Of a stretch of DNA of 64,000 nucleotides, positions 52,351 to 59,991 are shown piece after piece. Under the pieces are notes generated by a model, which saw nothing but the letters and a program-made list of their open reading frames with translations, ran no database searches and had not been told where the DNA came from. Both the position numbers and the translations under genes were made by a program. Origin of the DNA: Verrucomicrobiota bacterium (GTDB lineage: Bacteria; Verrucomicrobiota; Verrucomicrobiia; Limisphaerales; UBA9464); contig CANGKZ010000028.1 in the NCBI GenBank assembly GCA_947454705.1, positions 1-64,000 on the forward strand. Direction: 5' to 3'. Within the stretch, counting starts at the first letter, position 1. Each line of letters opens with the position of its first letter.

Positions 52351-54519
52351 TCAAGGGGGACTGACCGTTTGGAAGAATTGGGCCGCGGCGTTGTTCGTGC
52401 CGTCGTCGAGCAGAAGCAGCGTTCCGCTCGAGTCGGTGATTTCGAGCGGCGAGCCCGGGATCCAGGTTTTCAGATCGGTCGAACGTTGAAGCTGGAACGT
52501 TTGATCCGGCGAACCTGAGAACACGAACACGTGGGTGTCGGGCGACGCGGGGTATTGCACGAAGGAAACCGGATTCGGATACCCGCTCACCTGCGCCCGC
52601 AGGATCACACCTTCCACGCCCGCCACTACCAACTGACCGTTCAGGCTGGTGGCGGCATAGAGGGATTTTCCCGTGATGAGCGTGGAGTCGGGCGTCCAGG
52701 TGACCGCATTGGTGCTGGTCAGTAGCACCCCGCCGGTCGCAGGCGCGTACCAAGTTCCGCCGATCGCCGTCACGTCGTTGATCCATTCCGTGGTTCCGCT
52801 GGTTTGCTTGGTCCAGCTGGTGCCATCCGCACTGGTGAGAATCGTGCCGGTTTCGCCGGTCGCAACCAATCGATCGCCGGTCCAGCGCACGCGTGAGATC
52901 CAGTTGGTGCCGCCAATCGAGCGGCTGGTCCAGGTGATGCCGTCCGCCGAAGTGAGAATCGCACCCGCATCGCCGACGGCGGCGAATCCCTTCGGAAATG
53001 CGGTAATGCCGCTCAGGAAGTTGGTGATGCCGGTAATGCGCTTGGTCCAGTTGGTGCCGTCGGGGCTGGTGAGAATGGTTCCCCGGTCGCCCGCGACGAG
53101 GTAGAGGGATTCGGTGGCGCAGACGCCTTGAAGCTCATTGGTGGTCGGGCTCGTGACCGAGTACCAGGCGAGGCCGAGGGTGTTGACCTGATTCGTTTTG
53201 AGAACGCTGACGTTGTTGGTGCCAATCGTGAGCGTGTTGGTGCTGAGCAGGGAGGAGTAGGCCACCGGGGAGAAGGCCATCGTGCCGTGCGACCCGACGG
53301 CGAGCAGGCCTTTCGAATTTCCAGCGACGCCGAGGAAGATTTGATTGGTGGCGGATTGCGGGGAAAGCGCGGTGCTCCAGGACACGCCGCTGTCGCTGGT
53401 CAGCAGCGTCGCAAAGTCACCGGCCGCGACGTAGAATGTGTTGGTGGTTCGGCTGACGGAGTACTGCACCGCGCCGTTGACCACCGACACGTTCACGTTG
53501 GTGCCTGTGGAGGTTGCCGTGGTGAGATCAAAGAGCCAGTTGCGCGTGGGGCTGGCGTAGAGGGACCAATCGAAGGTTGTCCCGGTGGAATGAACTCCGC
53601 TCACCAGCAGGCCCGCACGCCCTGCGGCCACAAAATTGGTGCCGTCCCACGCAGAAGACAAAAAGGTGCCAGATGGAGCGGGCGAAGTTTTCGTCGAGGC
53701 GGTTTCACTCGTCCAAAGCGAGGTGCCGAGAAGCCCGACCGCGTTCAGGCGAAGCTCTTTGGCTCCGCCCACCAATCGCACCGAGGCCGAGGCGGCGGTG
53801 ACGGTGTTGAGATTTCCAGTGGCGCCCACGTTGGACTGCACCTGCCAGCTGGTTCCCGCCGCGTTGCCGAAGATGACGACTCCGCCGTCACCCACTGCGA
53901 TGTAGCCGGCGCCCGTCCAGACCACCCGATTCAGGCTCGCGGTGGTGCCAGTGCTCCGAGTGGTCCACTTCACCAGGTCCGAACTCGTCATCAACCGGCC
54001 ATTCTCACCCACCACCACCCAGAGTCCGGAGGTGAGACCTCCGTAGGTCACGCCGTGCAGCCAGTCGGTCACCCCGGGATTCGTCTTGCTCCAGCTCACG
54101 CCGTCGGAGCTCACGTAAATCGAGGCATTGTCGCCGACTGCAACGAACTGATTCGCCGAAGCGGCCACGCCCTCCAGCCAGTCGGTGGTGCCGAGGCGAA
54201 CGGTGTTAAAGGTGCCGGGCGAGTCGGACCACAGGACCAATCCTGATTCGCCGACAATCACCAGGCGGGTGCCCTTGAAGGCCATCGATCGCAGGGCCAG
54301 CCGGAGGCCGGTGTCCGTCCGCTGCCACGAGCTAAGATCGGGACTCGTGTAAATTTGGCCGAAATCCGTGACCTGGAGGTAGCCCCAGGTGGAGTTGAAG
54401 GCGAGATCGGCGACGTTGTTGCCGTGGGGAAGGGGATTCGCCCAACGCCAGGGCAGTGCCCGGACGGGAATCGATGCCAGCAAGACGCAACACGCCGCGA
54501 TGAAAACCCTGAGGTTCAT
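52351..54519 (-). CDS. secreted beta-propeller-like repeat protein
   Basis: 722-residue secreted protein, signal peptide MNLRVFIAACCVLLASIPVR. It is built of many ~40-residue units of the form FVAVGDNASIYVSSDGVSW- and IGVTDWL/GTTEWIN-like, i.e. sialidase/Ycf48-type blades (SSDGxxWT). At least ten copies are visible (for example TILTSPDGTNWTKRITGITN, AILTSADGITWTSRSIGGTN). The last 70 residues (HVFVFSGSPDQTFQLQRSTD and LKTWIPGSPLEITDSSGTLL) form a separate C-terminal domain. No catalytic Asp-box arrangement is certain, so binding or structural role is likelier than hydrolysis. TGTACCAAG lies 64 bp upstream of the start. Confidence 0.8.
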   Translation of the reverse strand: MNLRVFIAACCVLLASIPVRALPWRWANPLPHGNNVADLAFNSTWGYLQVTDFGQIYTSPDLSSWQRTDTGLRLALRSMAFKGTRLVIVGESGLVLWSDSPGTFNTVRLGTTDWLEGVAASANQFVAVGDNASIYVSSDGVSWSKTNPGVTDWLHGVTYGGLTSGLWVVVGENGRLMTSSDLVKWTTRSTGTTASLNRVVWTGAGYIAVGDGGVVIFGNAAGTSWQVQSNVGATGNLNTVTAASASVRLVGGAKELRLNAVGLLGTSLWTSETASTKTSPAPSGTFLSSAWDGTNFVAAGRAGLLVSGVHSTGTTFDWSLYASPTRNWLFDLTTATSTGTNVNVSVVNGAVQYSVSRTTNTFYVAAGDFATLLTSDSGVSWSTALSPQSATNQIFLGVAGNSKGLLAVGSHGTMAFSPVAYSSLLSTNTLTIGTNNVSVLKTNQVNTLGLAWYSVTSPTTNELQGVCATESLYLVAGDRGTILTSPDGTNWTKRITGITNFLSGITAFPKGFAAVGDAGAILTSADGITWTSRSIGGTNWISRVRWTGDRLVATGETGTILTSADGTSWTKQTSGTTEWINDVTAIGGTWYAPATGGVLLTSTNAVTWTPDSTLITGKSLYAATSLNGQLVVAGVEGVILRAQVSGYPNPVSFVQYPASPDTHVFVFSGSPDQTFQLQRSTDLKTWIPGSPLEITDSSGTLLLLDDGTNNAAAQFFQTVSPP

Positions 54520-54872
54520 GAGATTCCATCAGGGTAGCAATCCTGCTGCCAGCAAGCAAAGGTGAGAGAAACGGAAAGCGGGTGTACCAAGAATGAGACG
54601 AGAGGCAAATGGTGGGGTTGAAACGTTGAAGGGTTGAAGAGTTGAAGAGGGGAGCGGCGTTTTGCTTTGGGTATGGAGTACCGCGTTCACGCGGCTCTGC
54701 TGTTGGACGCGGGGCCATCGAAACGTTGGAAATCAACCCGCTGCATCCCTCGAGACGCGCCTCCCCGAACCGTCTGAAGACGGGACTCCAAGCGAATGAA
54801 AAACCGTCGCCGCAGCGTCGGCGTCCCCTTCAACGCTTCAACGTTTCAACCCTTCAACTGCCGTTTTCATCT
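54520..54872. repeat. intergenic repeat region with MITE-like copy C (inverted)
   Basis: Contains TTGAAGGGTTGAAGAGTTGAA, then copy C of the element at 54671-54794 in inverted orientation (start GTATGGAGTACCG, end CGGGACTCCAAGCG), then CTTCAACGCTTCAACGTTTC-type sequence. The left end has diverged (GTATGG for GTTTGG). Bases 54583-54591 read TGTACCAAG, a word shared with several secreted-protein promoters. No gene is supported. Confidence 0.75.
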
Positions 54873-56237
54873 TCACCCATTTGCCGGCCGCGGCAGCGGG
54901 AGTATGAGCGCGAACTCCGTGCCCTCGGGACCGGTTCGCACGAGTCGAAGATCAGCCCCCATGTGACGCGCCAGCTGACGGCTCAGCGCGAGGCCGATGC
55001 CAGTCCCTCCAGGCTTTGTGGAAATGACAGGTGTAAACAATCGCTCACGCACGTGCTCCGGCAGGCCTCCGGCTCGATCGATGACAGAGAACACCGCCGA
55101 TTCCCGATCCCCGGTGAGCGTGACCGTCAGCACGCTTTGATCCGGGGACGCTTGAAGCGCGTTGTGAACCAGATTCTCAAGAATGAGCAGGGTCAGGTTG
55201 GCGTCGCGATTGGGCAGGATCAGGGGGAGCTCGAAACGGGATTCGATGCGTTGTCCCCGGGTGGTGGCCCCGGGTTGAACGCGTTGCATCAACACGGAGA
55301 ACACATCGGCCGCCTCGACTTCGTAGCCGGCAAAACCGGAATCCTCGCGCAGCACCCGCGCGACGTCGTCGATCATCAGTCGCATGCGCCGTGCAAGTTG
55401 CGTGGCGTCGTTCAGTCCCCCGGTGGGATCGCTGCCCAGCGCCGGATCGCGCAGCAGGGTCTGCAATCCCGCGAGCGGGTTCTTCAATCCGTGGATCAGG
55501 TGCGATGCAACCGCGCCCATGGCGGAGGTCTTGGCGGCGAGGGTCAGCTCCTGATTCGCGCGTCGAAGCCGTTCGTTGGCACGATTCAGTTTTCGGAAGG
55601 CCAGTCCCAAAACTCCGGCCGTGGCAAGGCCCGCCAACCCAAAGGCAATGGCCGCCTGTCGTCGCAGGCTCTGGTCGAGTCGAGCGTATTCCTGCGCCAT
55701 TCCCGATCCATCGAGGAGGAATCGCGCGAACCCGGCGACGCCGGTGTTCAGTGGATCCGGCACGGCGACGAGAATCTCCAGCAGCGGTTCGGTGCGGGAG
55801 TCCGATTCCCGGGCGGTGAGGAATTCATCGGACAGCATCCGCTCGGGATGAAATCGCGCGCTGCTTCGATCGTGTTCCGCTTCGAGGCGGAGTGCGGGAT
55901 CCAGCGCGACGGTTGCCGCCGTGAGCGGCCAGGCGTGCACGAACGAACCGGAGGGCGAATACACGATCACCGAGCGCACTCCGGGCAACTGCGGGAGTCG
56001 CGTGGTTTCCAGCACGGCGCTCAGGGGATCGGCCGCGGTTTCATCGCCGCTCTCCCGCAGCTGTTGCCGCAACAGTCCGTCGAGAAGTGTGGCGTCGCGA
56101 CGCGCGATCTGAGCGCGGAGGATGTCCCGCAATTGGTACTGCGTGAACCCGATCGCCGCCGCCAGCACGAGCAGCGGCACCACCACGCCCGCGATCACCA
56201 GGGCGCCGGTTTTGCTTTGGGAAGTGGGGGAGGACAT
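54873..56237 (-). CDS. membrane sensor histidine kinase (NtrB-like core)
   Basis: 454 residues from the ATG at 56237 (56264 possible). First transmembrane helix about 11-33 (TGALVIAGVVVPLLVLAAAI), an extracytoplasmic sensing region of ~150 residues, second helix about 200-217 (AAIAFGLAGLATAGVLGLAF), a short coiled coil, then the H box with H249 (HLIHGLKNPLAGLQTLL) and HATPase (LLILENLVHNALQASPDQ, VIDRAGGLP, TKPGGTGIGLALSRQLARHM). This H box (HGLKNPLAG) resembles NtrB/kinases that pair with sigma-54-type response regulators. The gene starts 5 bp after the stop of the barrel gene, so the two are translationally linked. Probable partner: the regulator at 58412-59890. Confidence 0.87.
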   Translation of the reverse strand: MSSPTSQSKTGALVIAGVVVPLLVLAAAIGFTQYQLRDILRAQIARRDATLLDGLLRQQLRESGDETAADPLSAVLETTRLPQLPGVRSVIVYSPSGSFVHAWPLTAATVALDPALRLEAEHDRSSARFHPERMLSDEFLTARESDSRTEPLLEILVAVPDPLNTGVAGFARFLLDGSGMAQEYARLDQSLRRQAAIAFGLAGLATAGVLGLAFRKLNRANERLRRANQELTLAAKTSAMGAVASHLIHGLKNPLAGLQTLLRDPALGSDPTGGLNDATQLARRMRLMIDDVARVLREDSGFAGYEVEAADVFSVLMQRVQPGATTRGQRIESRFELPLILPNRDANLTLLILENLVHNALQASPDQSVLTVTLTGDRESAVFSVIDRAGGLPEHVRERLFTPVISTKPGGTGIGLALSRQLARHMGADLRLVRTGPEGTEFALILPLPRPANG

Positions 56238-56242
56238 CCGAT

Positions 56243-57415
56243 TCAGAATTCCCACTCCAGCCACCCCTGCACGGTGGTCACGGAAAAGTCATCGAATGAG
56301 GTGTTGGCGGCCGAGCGTTGACGTTCCGCGCTGGCGACCGATTTGAGATGCTTGGTCCACTGGTACTCGATCTTCAATTCGGCCGTGACTTCATCGCGCT
56401 GGCGGTGCGCCCCGGTGGAGGTGCCATCAGGCTGCATGGGATAATCATACCGGGCCACGCGCGTGGTGAGCTCGGCGGTCCAGCGTCCCTGCACGTAGCG
56501 CAGTTGCGCGTAGGCGGCCCATTTGTCGTGGTCGAAGTAGCCACTCCCGTTGTCGTCACTGCGGCTTGCCTGCGCGCGCAGCGTGGTCCGCCAGTGGTGC
56601 CCGGCCCCCCACCAGTGCCGCCACTGGACTTCCGCCCCGCGGGTGGTGAGTTGTTCGTGGGTACCAGGAATGGGCGTGCCGTCCGCGGTGAGCAGCCGCG
56701 TGGTTTCGTAGAAGCGTCGGCCGGCGTTGACCGAGAGCTCCACCGACGATTTGTACCCGTATGTCCGGGTGAGTTTCAATTTTGGGGCAAACTCGCGCGA
56801 GTCATCCAACGGTTGCCCGAAGTATTGGAGGGACACGGCGGGCTCCAGCTCCACGGTCCAGAGGTTCAGCTCGCGCTTCAGCAGCGGCTTCAGGATCAGC
56901 GTGTGCCCGCGGGCGCGTGCAGTGCCGAAGCCATTGTTCTCGTTGGAGAGATCGAACACCTGGTCGGCATAGAAATGGATGAACCCGAGTCCGCCGGCCC
57001 ATCCGCTGGGGGTGGTGTGGGTCCATTGCGCGCTGGTGATGAAGGTCTCTTCGAACGGAATGTCGGGCGCGTTGACGTACCGGCGGTCGTCGCCCGAGAA
57101 GAAGAGATAGAACTGGTTGTTGTCGGTGGGCGGACGCAGCAGCAGCCAATCGATCCCCAGGTTCGCAAACCCGCTCGGTTCGCGAAAGGTGTTGGCGATC
57201 GTGGGATTGTCCCGATACCCGCCCCCGGCCCGGATTGTCCAGGTGGAGTCCCACAACAGAAAGGGGCTGGGTTCCAGCATCTCAGGCCCCTTTTGAAACG
57301 GTCCTGTCAGCGCGGGCACCGTGAGACTAACGGCGGCGGCGGCGGCGAGGATCGATGCGGATTTCCCGGAGGGGCGGGAGTTCGGAACGGCAATGGATCT
57401 GCGGATGGGACGCAT
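56243..57415 (-). CDS. outer-membrane beta-barrel protein
   Basis: 390-residue protein; a signal sequence is probable (basic N-terminus, then SASILAAAAAVSLTVPALTG). Amphipathic strands alternate with short loops through the rest (for example WTIRAGGGYRDNPTIANTF, FYLFFSGDDRRYVN, WRTTLRAQASRSDDNGSGYF) and the protein ends WLEWEF, with the terminal aromatic residue that the BAM complex reads. No porin family is identified. It is placed between a small secreted protein and the kinase gene on the same strand. It may be a channel or a surface sensor. Confidence 0.78.
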   Translation of the reverse strand: MRPIRRSIAVPNSRPSGKSASILAAAAAVSLTVPALTGPFQKGPEMLEPSPFLLWDSTWTIRAGGGYRDNPTIANTFREPSGFANLGIDWLLLRPPTDNNQFYLFFSGDDRRYVNAPDIPFEETFITSAQWTHTTPSGWAGGLGFIHFYADQVFDLSNENNGFGTARARGHTLILKPLLKRELNLWTVELEPAVSLQYFGQPLDDSREFAPKLKLTRTYGYKSSVELSVNAGRRFYETTRLLTADGTPIPGTHEQLTTRGAEVQWRHWWGAGHHWRTTLRAQASRSDDNGSGYFDHDKWAAYAQLRYVQGRWTAELTTRVARYDYPMQPDGTSTGAHRQRDEVTAELKIEYQWTKHLKSVASAERQRSAANTSFDDFSVTTVQGWLEWEF

Positions 57416-57462
57416 GGAATGCTGGCCGGCGGGACACTAGGATGCGGAGCGGGGATCGCGAT

Positions 57463-57497
57463 GAAAAAGCCGACGAGCTGTGAAACTCGTCGGCTTT
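57463..57497 (-). terminator. terminator between secreted-protein and barrel genes
   Basis: On the minus strand AGCCGACGAG-TTTCACAG-CTCGTCGGCTTTTTC. It lies 63 bp after the secreted-protein stop and 48 bp before the barrel start, so downstream expression depends on readthrough or a separate promoter. Confidence 0.8.
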
Positions 57498-57559
57498 GGC
57501 GTCAACCACCTCATCGGACTGCCACCTCCGATGGGCCCAAATTTGGGGCGTCCTTCAGC

Positions 57560-58129
57560 TCATTGGCCGGGGCGCTTGTGCTGGCCACCTTCCTTCTCGC
57601 CGGCGCCGATGCCGCGAGTCTTGAGGTCCACGCCGAGCTCCTTCAGACGATCCGCGATGTCCGCGCGGAGCTGCTTGGTGTCTTCGAGGAACTTCTGCTG
57701 ATTGGCCTTGAGCTGTTCCTTGATCGCCGCCTTCTCGTCGGAGGTCGCACCCTTGATCTTCGCGAGGAGATCCTTCTGGGTGGCGAGGAAGGCTTCACGG
57801 GCCTTCTGGGCCTCGGTGAGCAGCGCCTGAAGCTTGGTGTCGCTCTTCACGGAATCCGGAAGCTGCATTCCCTTGGAGTCCACAAGCCCGCCCTTGCCGG
57901 GGCCCTTGCCGGAGAGTTCAGGCAGCGGCTTGATTCCCTTGTCGTCCACGGTCGGAGGCGTCGGAGGAGTGGTGTCGTCGGAACCGGAGCCCTTGCCGCT
58001 GTTTCCACCCTTGCCGCCCTTGTCATCCACAGCGGGAGGAGGGGTGCCTTCCGGACGGGCATTCGCCACGGGGAGGAGCGTGATCGAGGCCGCGATCAGG
58101 GCGGCCAGGGAGATACGGGAGAGTTTCAT
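57560..58129 (-). CDS. small secreted coiled-coil protein of unknown function
   Basis: 189 residues from the ATG at 58129. The signal peptide is MKLSRISLAALIAASITLLP, cleavage near ANA-R. A low-complexity Gly/Pro/Asp/Lys region (about 25-80) with two copies of the word VDDKG is followed by a charged helical stretch (about 95-165; LLTEAQKAREAFLATQKDL, EKAAIKEQLKANQQKFLED, LRADIADRLKELGVDLK) likely to form a coiled coil. A basic tail GQHKRPGQ ends it. Not a recognised family; general form recalls periplasmic Spy/CpxP-like or chaperone-like small proteins, but the LTxxQ motifs are absent. Its upstream region holds an array of ACGGTT repeats. Confidence 0.75.
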   Translation of the reverse strand: MKLSRISLAALIAASITLLPVANARPEGTPPPAVDDKGGKGGNSGKGSGSDDTTPPTPPTVDDKGIKPLPELSGKGPGKGGLVDSKGMQLPDSVKSDTKLQALLTEAQKAREAFLATQKDLLAKIKGATSDEKAAIKEQLKANQQKFLEDTKQLRADIADRLKELGVDLKTRGIGAGEKEGGQHKRPGQ

Positions 58130-58182
58130 GGTGTCTTGTGTGTTGAGTTGAGTGCTGGTGGAAGTCGCTAGGGACAACCTGT

Positions 58183-58258
58183 TGTATCAAAAATGAACCG
58201 CGTTTTTCCGTCGTGAACCGTGAGTTGGAACCGTCAAACCGTGTGAATCACTGAACCG
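58183..58258 (-). promoter_or_regulatory. ACGGTT repeat array and TTTGATACA word
   Basis: Read on the minus strand, CGGTTC or CGGTTT occurs five times (58258-58253, 58241-58236, 58233-58228, 58220-58215, 58200-58195), spaced 8-20 bp, followed by TTTTGATACA (58192-58183) 54 bp before the start of the secreted-protein gene. Repeated half-sites beside a response-regulator gene suggest an activator array. I found no convincing -24/-12 box. Confidence 0.5.
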
Positions 58259-58411
58259 TTGGTGAGTGGACAATAGCGGATGGCATGCCAACGGATTGAA
58301 ACCGGCAATGCCCCTGAAATGGCCGAAAATGGGGCTTTTTCGAACGGGTTCGACTGGTGAACTCCACGCAGGGGCGGGAACTGTGGGGGATTCCCCAATC
58401 CGGGCTGGGGG

Positions 58412-59890
58412 CTATTCCCCAGCCGGGGTGGCGGCGGGCGGTTTTTCGCCGTCCTTCCATCCGCCGAGCCGGTAGCGGAGGTAATCCCGGGAGACCCCCA
58501 GCTTGCGGGCGGCCGCCGAGACGTTGCCGCCGGTCTGGTTCAGCGCATGGCGGATCAGCCGCAGGATCGCGTCTTCCAACGAAAATCCGGAATCGGGGAA
58601 CCGGTAGGAGGCATTGAACCAGGCCTCCTGCGGATCGGCTCCACCGGCCGTCGGACCTCCTGAGGACGGTGCGGTGCTCGCTCCGATCGATGCCGCGTCA
58701 CTGCCCACGGCTCCCATCAGTGTATCAAGATTGAGCGTATCGCCTTCTTCAAACACCAGGGCGCGCTGAAGCTCGTGGGAGAGTTCGCGAACGTTTCCGG
58801 GCCAGGCGTAGGAGGTGAGGCGTCGACGTCCGATCGCGGAGAACGTCCTCGCCGGCACGTGATGTCGCCGGGCCAGTCGGCCGAGGAGCGATTCGGCCAG
58901 GGCCAGGACGTCGTCGCCGCGTTCCCGCAGCGGCGGAATTGCGATTCGGAACAGGTCGAGCCGGTGGTACAGGTCTTCGCGGAACTGTTTGGCCGACACC
59001 ATTTCGCGCAGGTCGCGATTCGCGGCGGTGATCAGGCGCGTGTCCACCGGGATGTCACGGTTGCCGCCGACGCGGCGGATTTTCCCATCCTCGATCGCGG
59101 TCAGCAACTTGGCCTGCAACGCCGGCGTGAGGCTGGTGATTTCGTCGAGGAACAACGTGCCCCCGCTGGCGGCTTCGAACAGACCGAGTCGGGTGGAACG
59201 GGCGTCGGTGAACGCGCCCTTCTCATGACCGAACAATTCCGATTCCGCCAAATTGTCGGGAATGGCGGCGCAATTTGCCTCCACCAGCGGTCCACCGGCA
59301 CGCGGGCCGTGGGAATGGATCCAGCGGGCCAGTGTGGTCTTGCCGGTTCCGGTCTCGCCCTGGATGAGCACCGGGGGGAGCTGGCTGCCCATGCGTTGAT
59401 CGGCCGACACGATCTTCTTCAACTGCCCTTCAAGCGGCAGCAGGGCGCGTCCGAAAAAGAAATTCTGCTCCGACGAATCGGCCTTCCGATGCTCCGCGGC
59501 GCGCGCGCCCTGGCGCGTTTTGCGGGCGCGCGAAAGTACGAGGGCCAGCATCTCGGGCTCGAAGGGCTTGGTGAGAAAATCGAGCGCGCCGAGCTTCATT
59601 GCTTCCACCGCGGCAGGGATCCCGCCCTCTGCGGTCATCATCACCACGCCCGTCGATTCGGAAAACGCCCGCTCCCGCAGCAGTTCCAGTCCAAGACCGT
59701 CGGGCAGGTTCAAATCCAACAGGGCGAAATCGAATCCCATTTCGCGAATGAGAGGACGCGCGGCGCGCAGCGATTCCGCGGCGGTAACATCCGCGCCGAG
59801 GCGCTCCAGCGTGGCGGTGAGCTGACGGCGGAGCATCGGCTCATCGTCGAGGAGGAACAGGGACAAACCCGACAGGGGCGCAGACGACAT
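58412..59890 (-). CDS. NtrC-type response regulator (receiver, AAA+, Fis HTH)
   Basis: 492 residues from the ATG at 59890. Receiver at 1-125 with acidic pair LLDDEP, phospho-acceptor D59 (FALLDLNLPDG), MMTAEGG and K in FLTKPFEP. AAA+ domain with Walker A GETGTGKT (178-185), GAFTGA-loop position reading GAFTDA (225-230), Walker B GGTLFLDEIT, sensor R finger region FREDLYHRLDLFRIAIPPLR. A Ser/Ala/Gly-rich linker, then a Fis-type HTH (GGNVSAAARKLGVSRDYLRY). In NtrC proteins the GAFTGA loop contacts sigma-54; Asp in position 5 is a variant that may alter this. The gene ends in TAG and is followed by the secreted protein, barrel and kinase genes on the same strand. Confidence 0.92.
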   Translation of the reverse strand: MSSAPLSGLSLFLLDDEPMLRRQLTATLERLGADVTAAESLRAARPLIREMGFDFALLDLNLPDGLGLELLRERAFSESTGVVMMTAEGGIPAAVEAMKLGALDFLTKPFEPEMLALVLSRARKTRQGARAAEHRKADSSEQNFFFGRALLPLEGQLKKIVSADQRMGSQLPPVLIQGETGTGKTTLARWIHSHGPRAGGPLVEANCAAIPDNLAESELFGHEKGAFTDARSTRLGLFEAASGGTLFLDEITSLTPALQAKLLTAIEDGKIRRVGGNRDIPVDTRLITAANRDLREMVSAKQFREDLYHRLDLFRIAIPPLRERGDDVLALAESLLGRLARRHHVPARTFSAIGRRRLTSYAWPGNVRELSHELQRALVFEEGDTLNLDTLMGAVGSDAASIGASTAPSSGGPTAGGADPQEAWFNASYRFPDSGFSLEDAILRLIRHALNQTGGNVSAAARKLGVSRDYLRYRLGGWKDGEKPPAATPAGE

Positions 59891-59991
59891 GGGCCGACTC
59901 TGCCTCAGGAGCCGCAACGAGGCCAGCCCTCGCAACACCGCACCGTCCCACCGCTCTTGCCTCCGCACGGCGGGTTCAGCAACGTCCGTCC

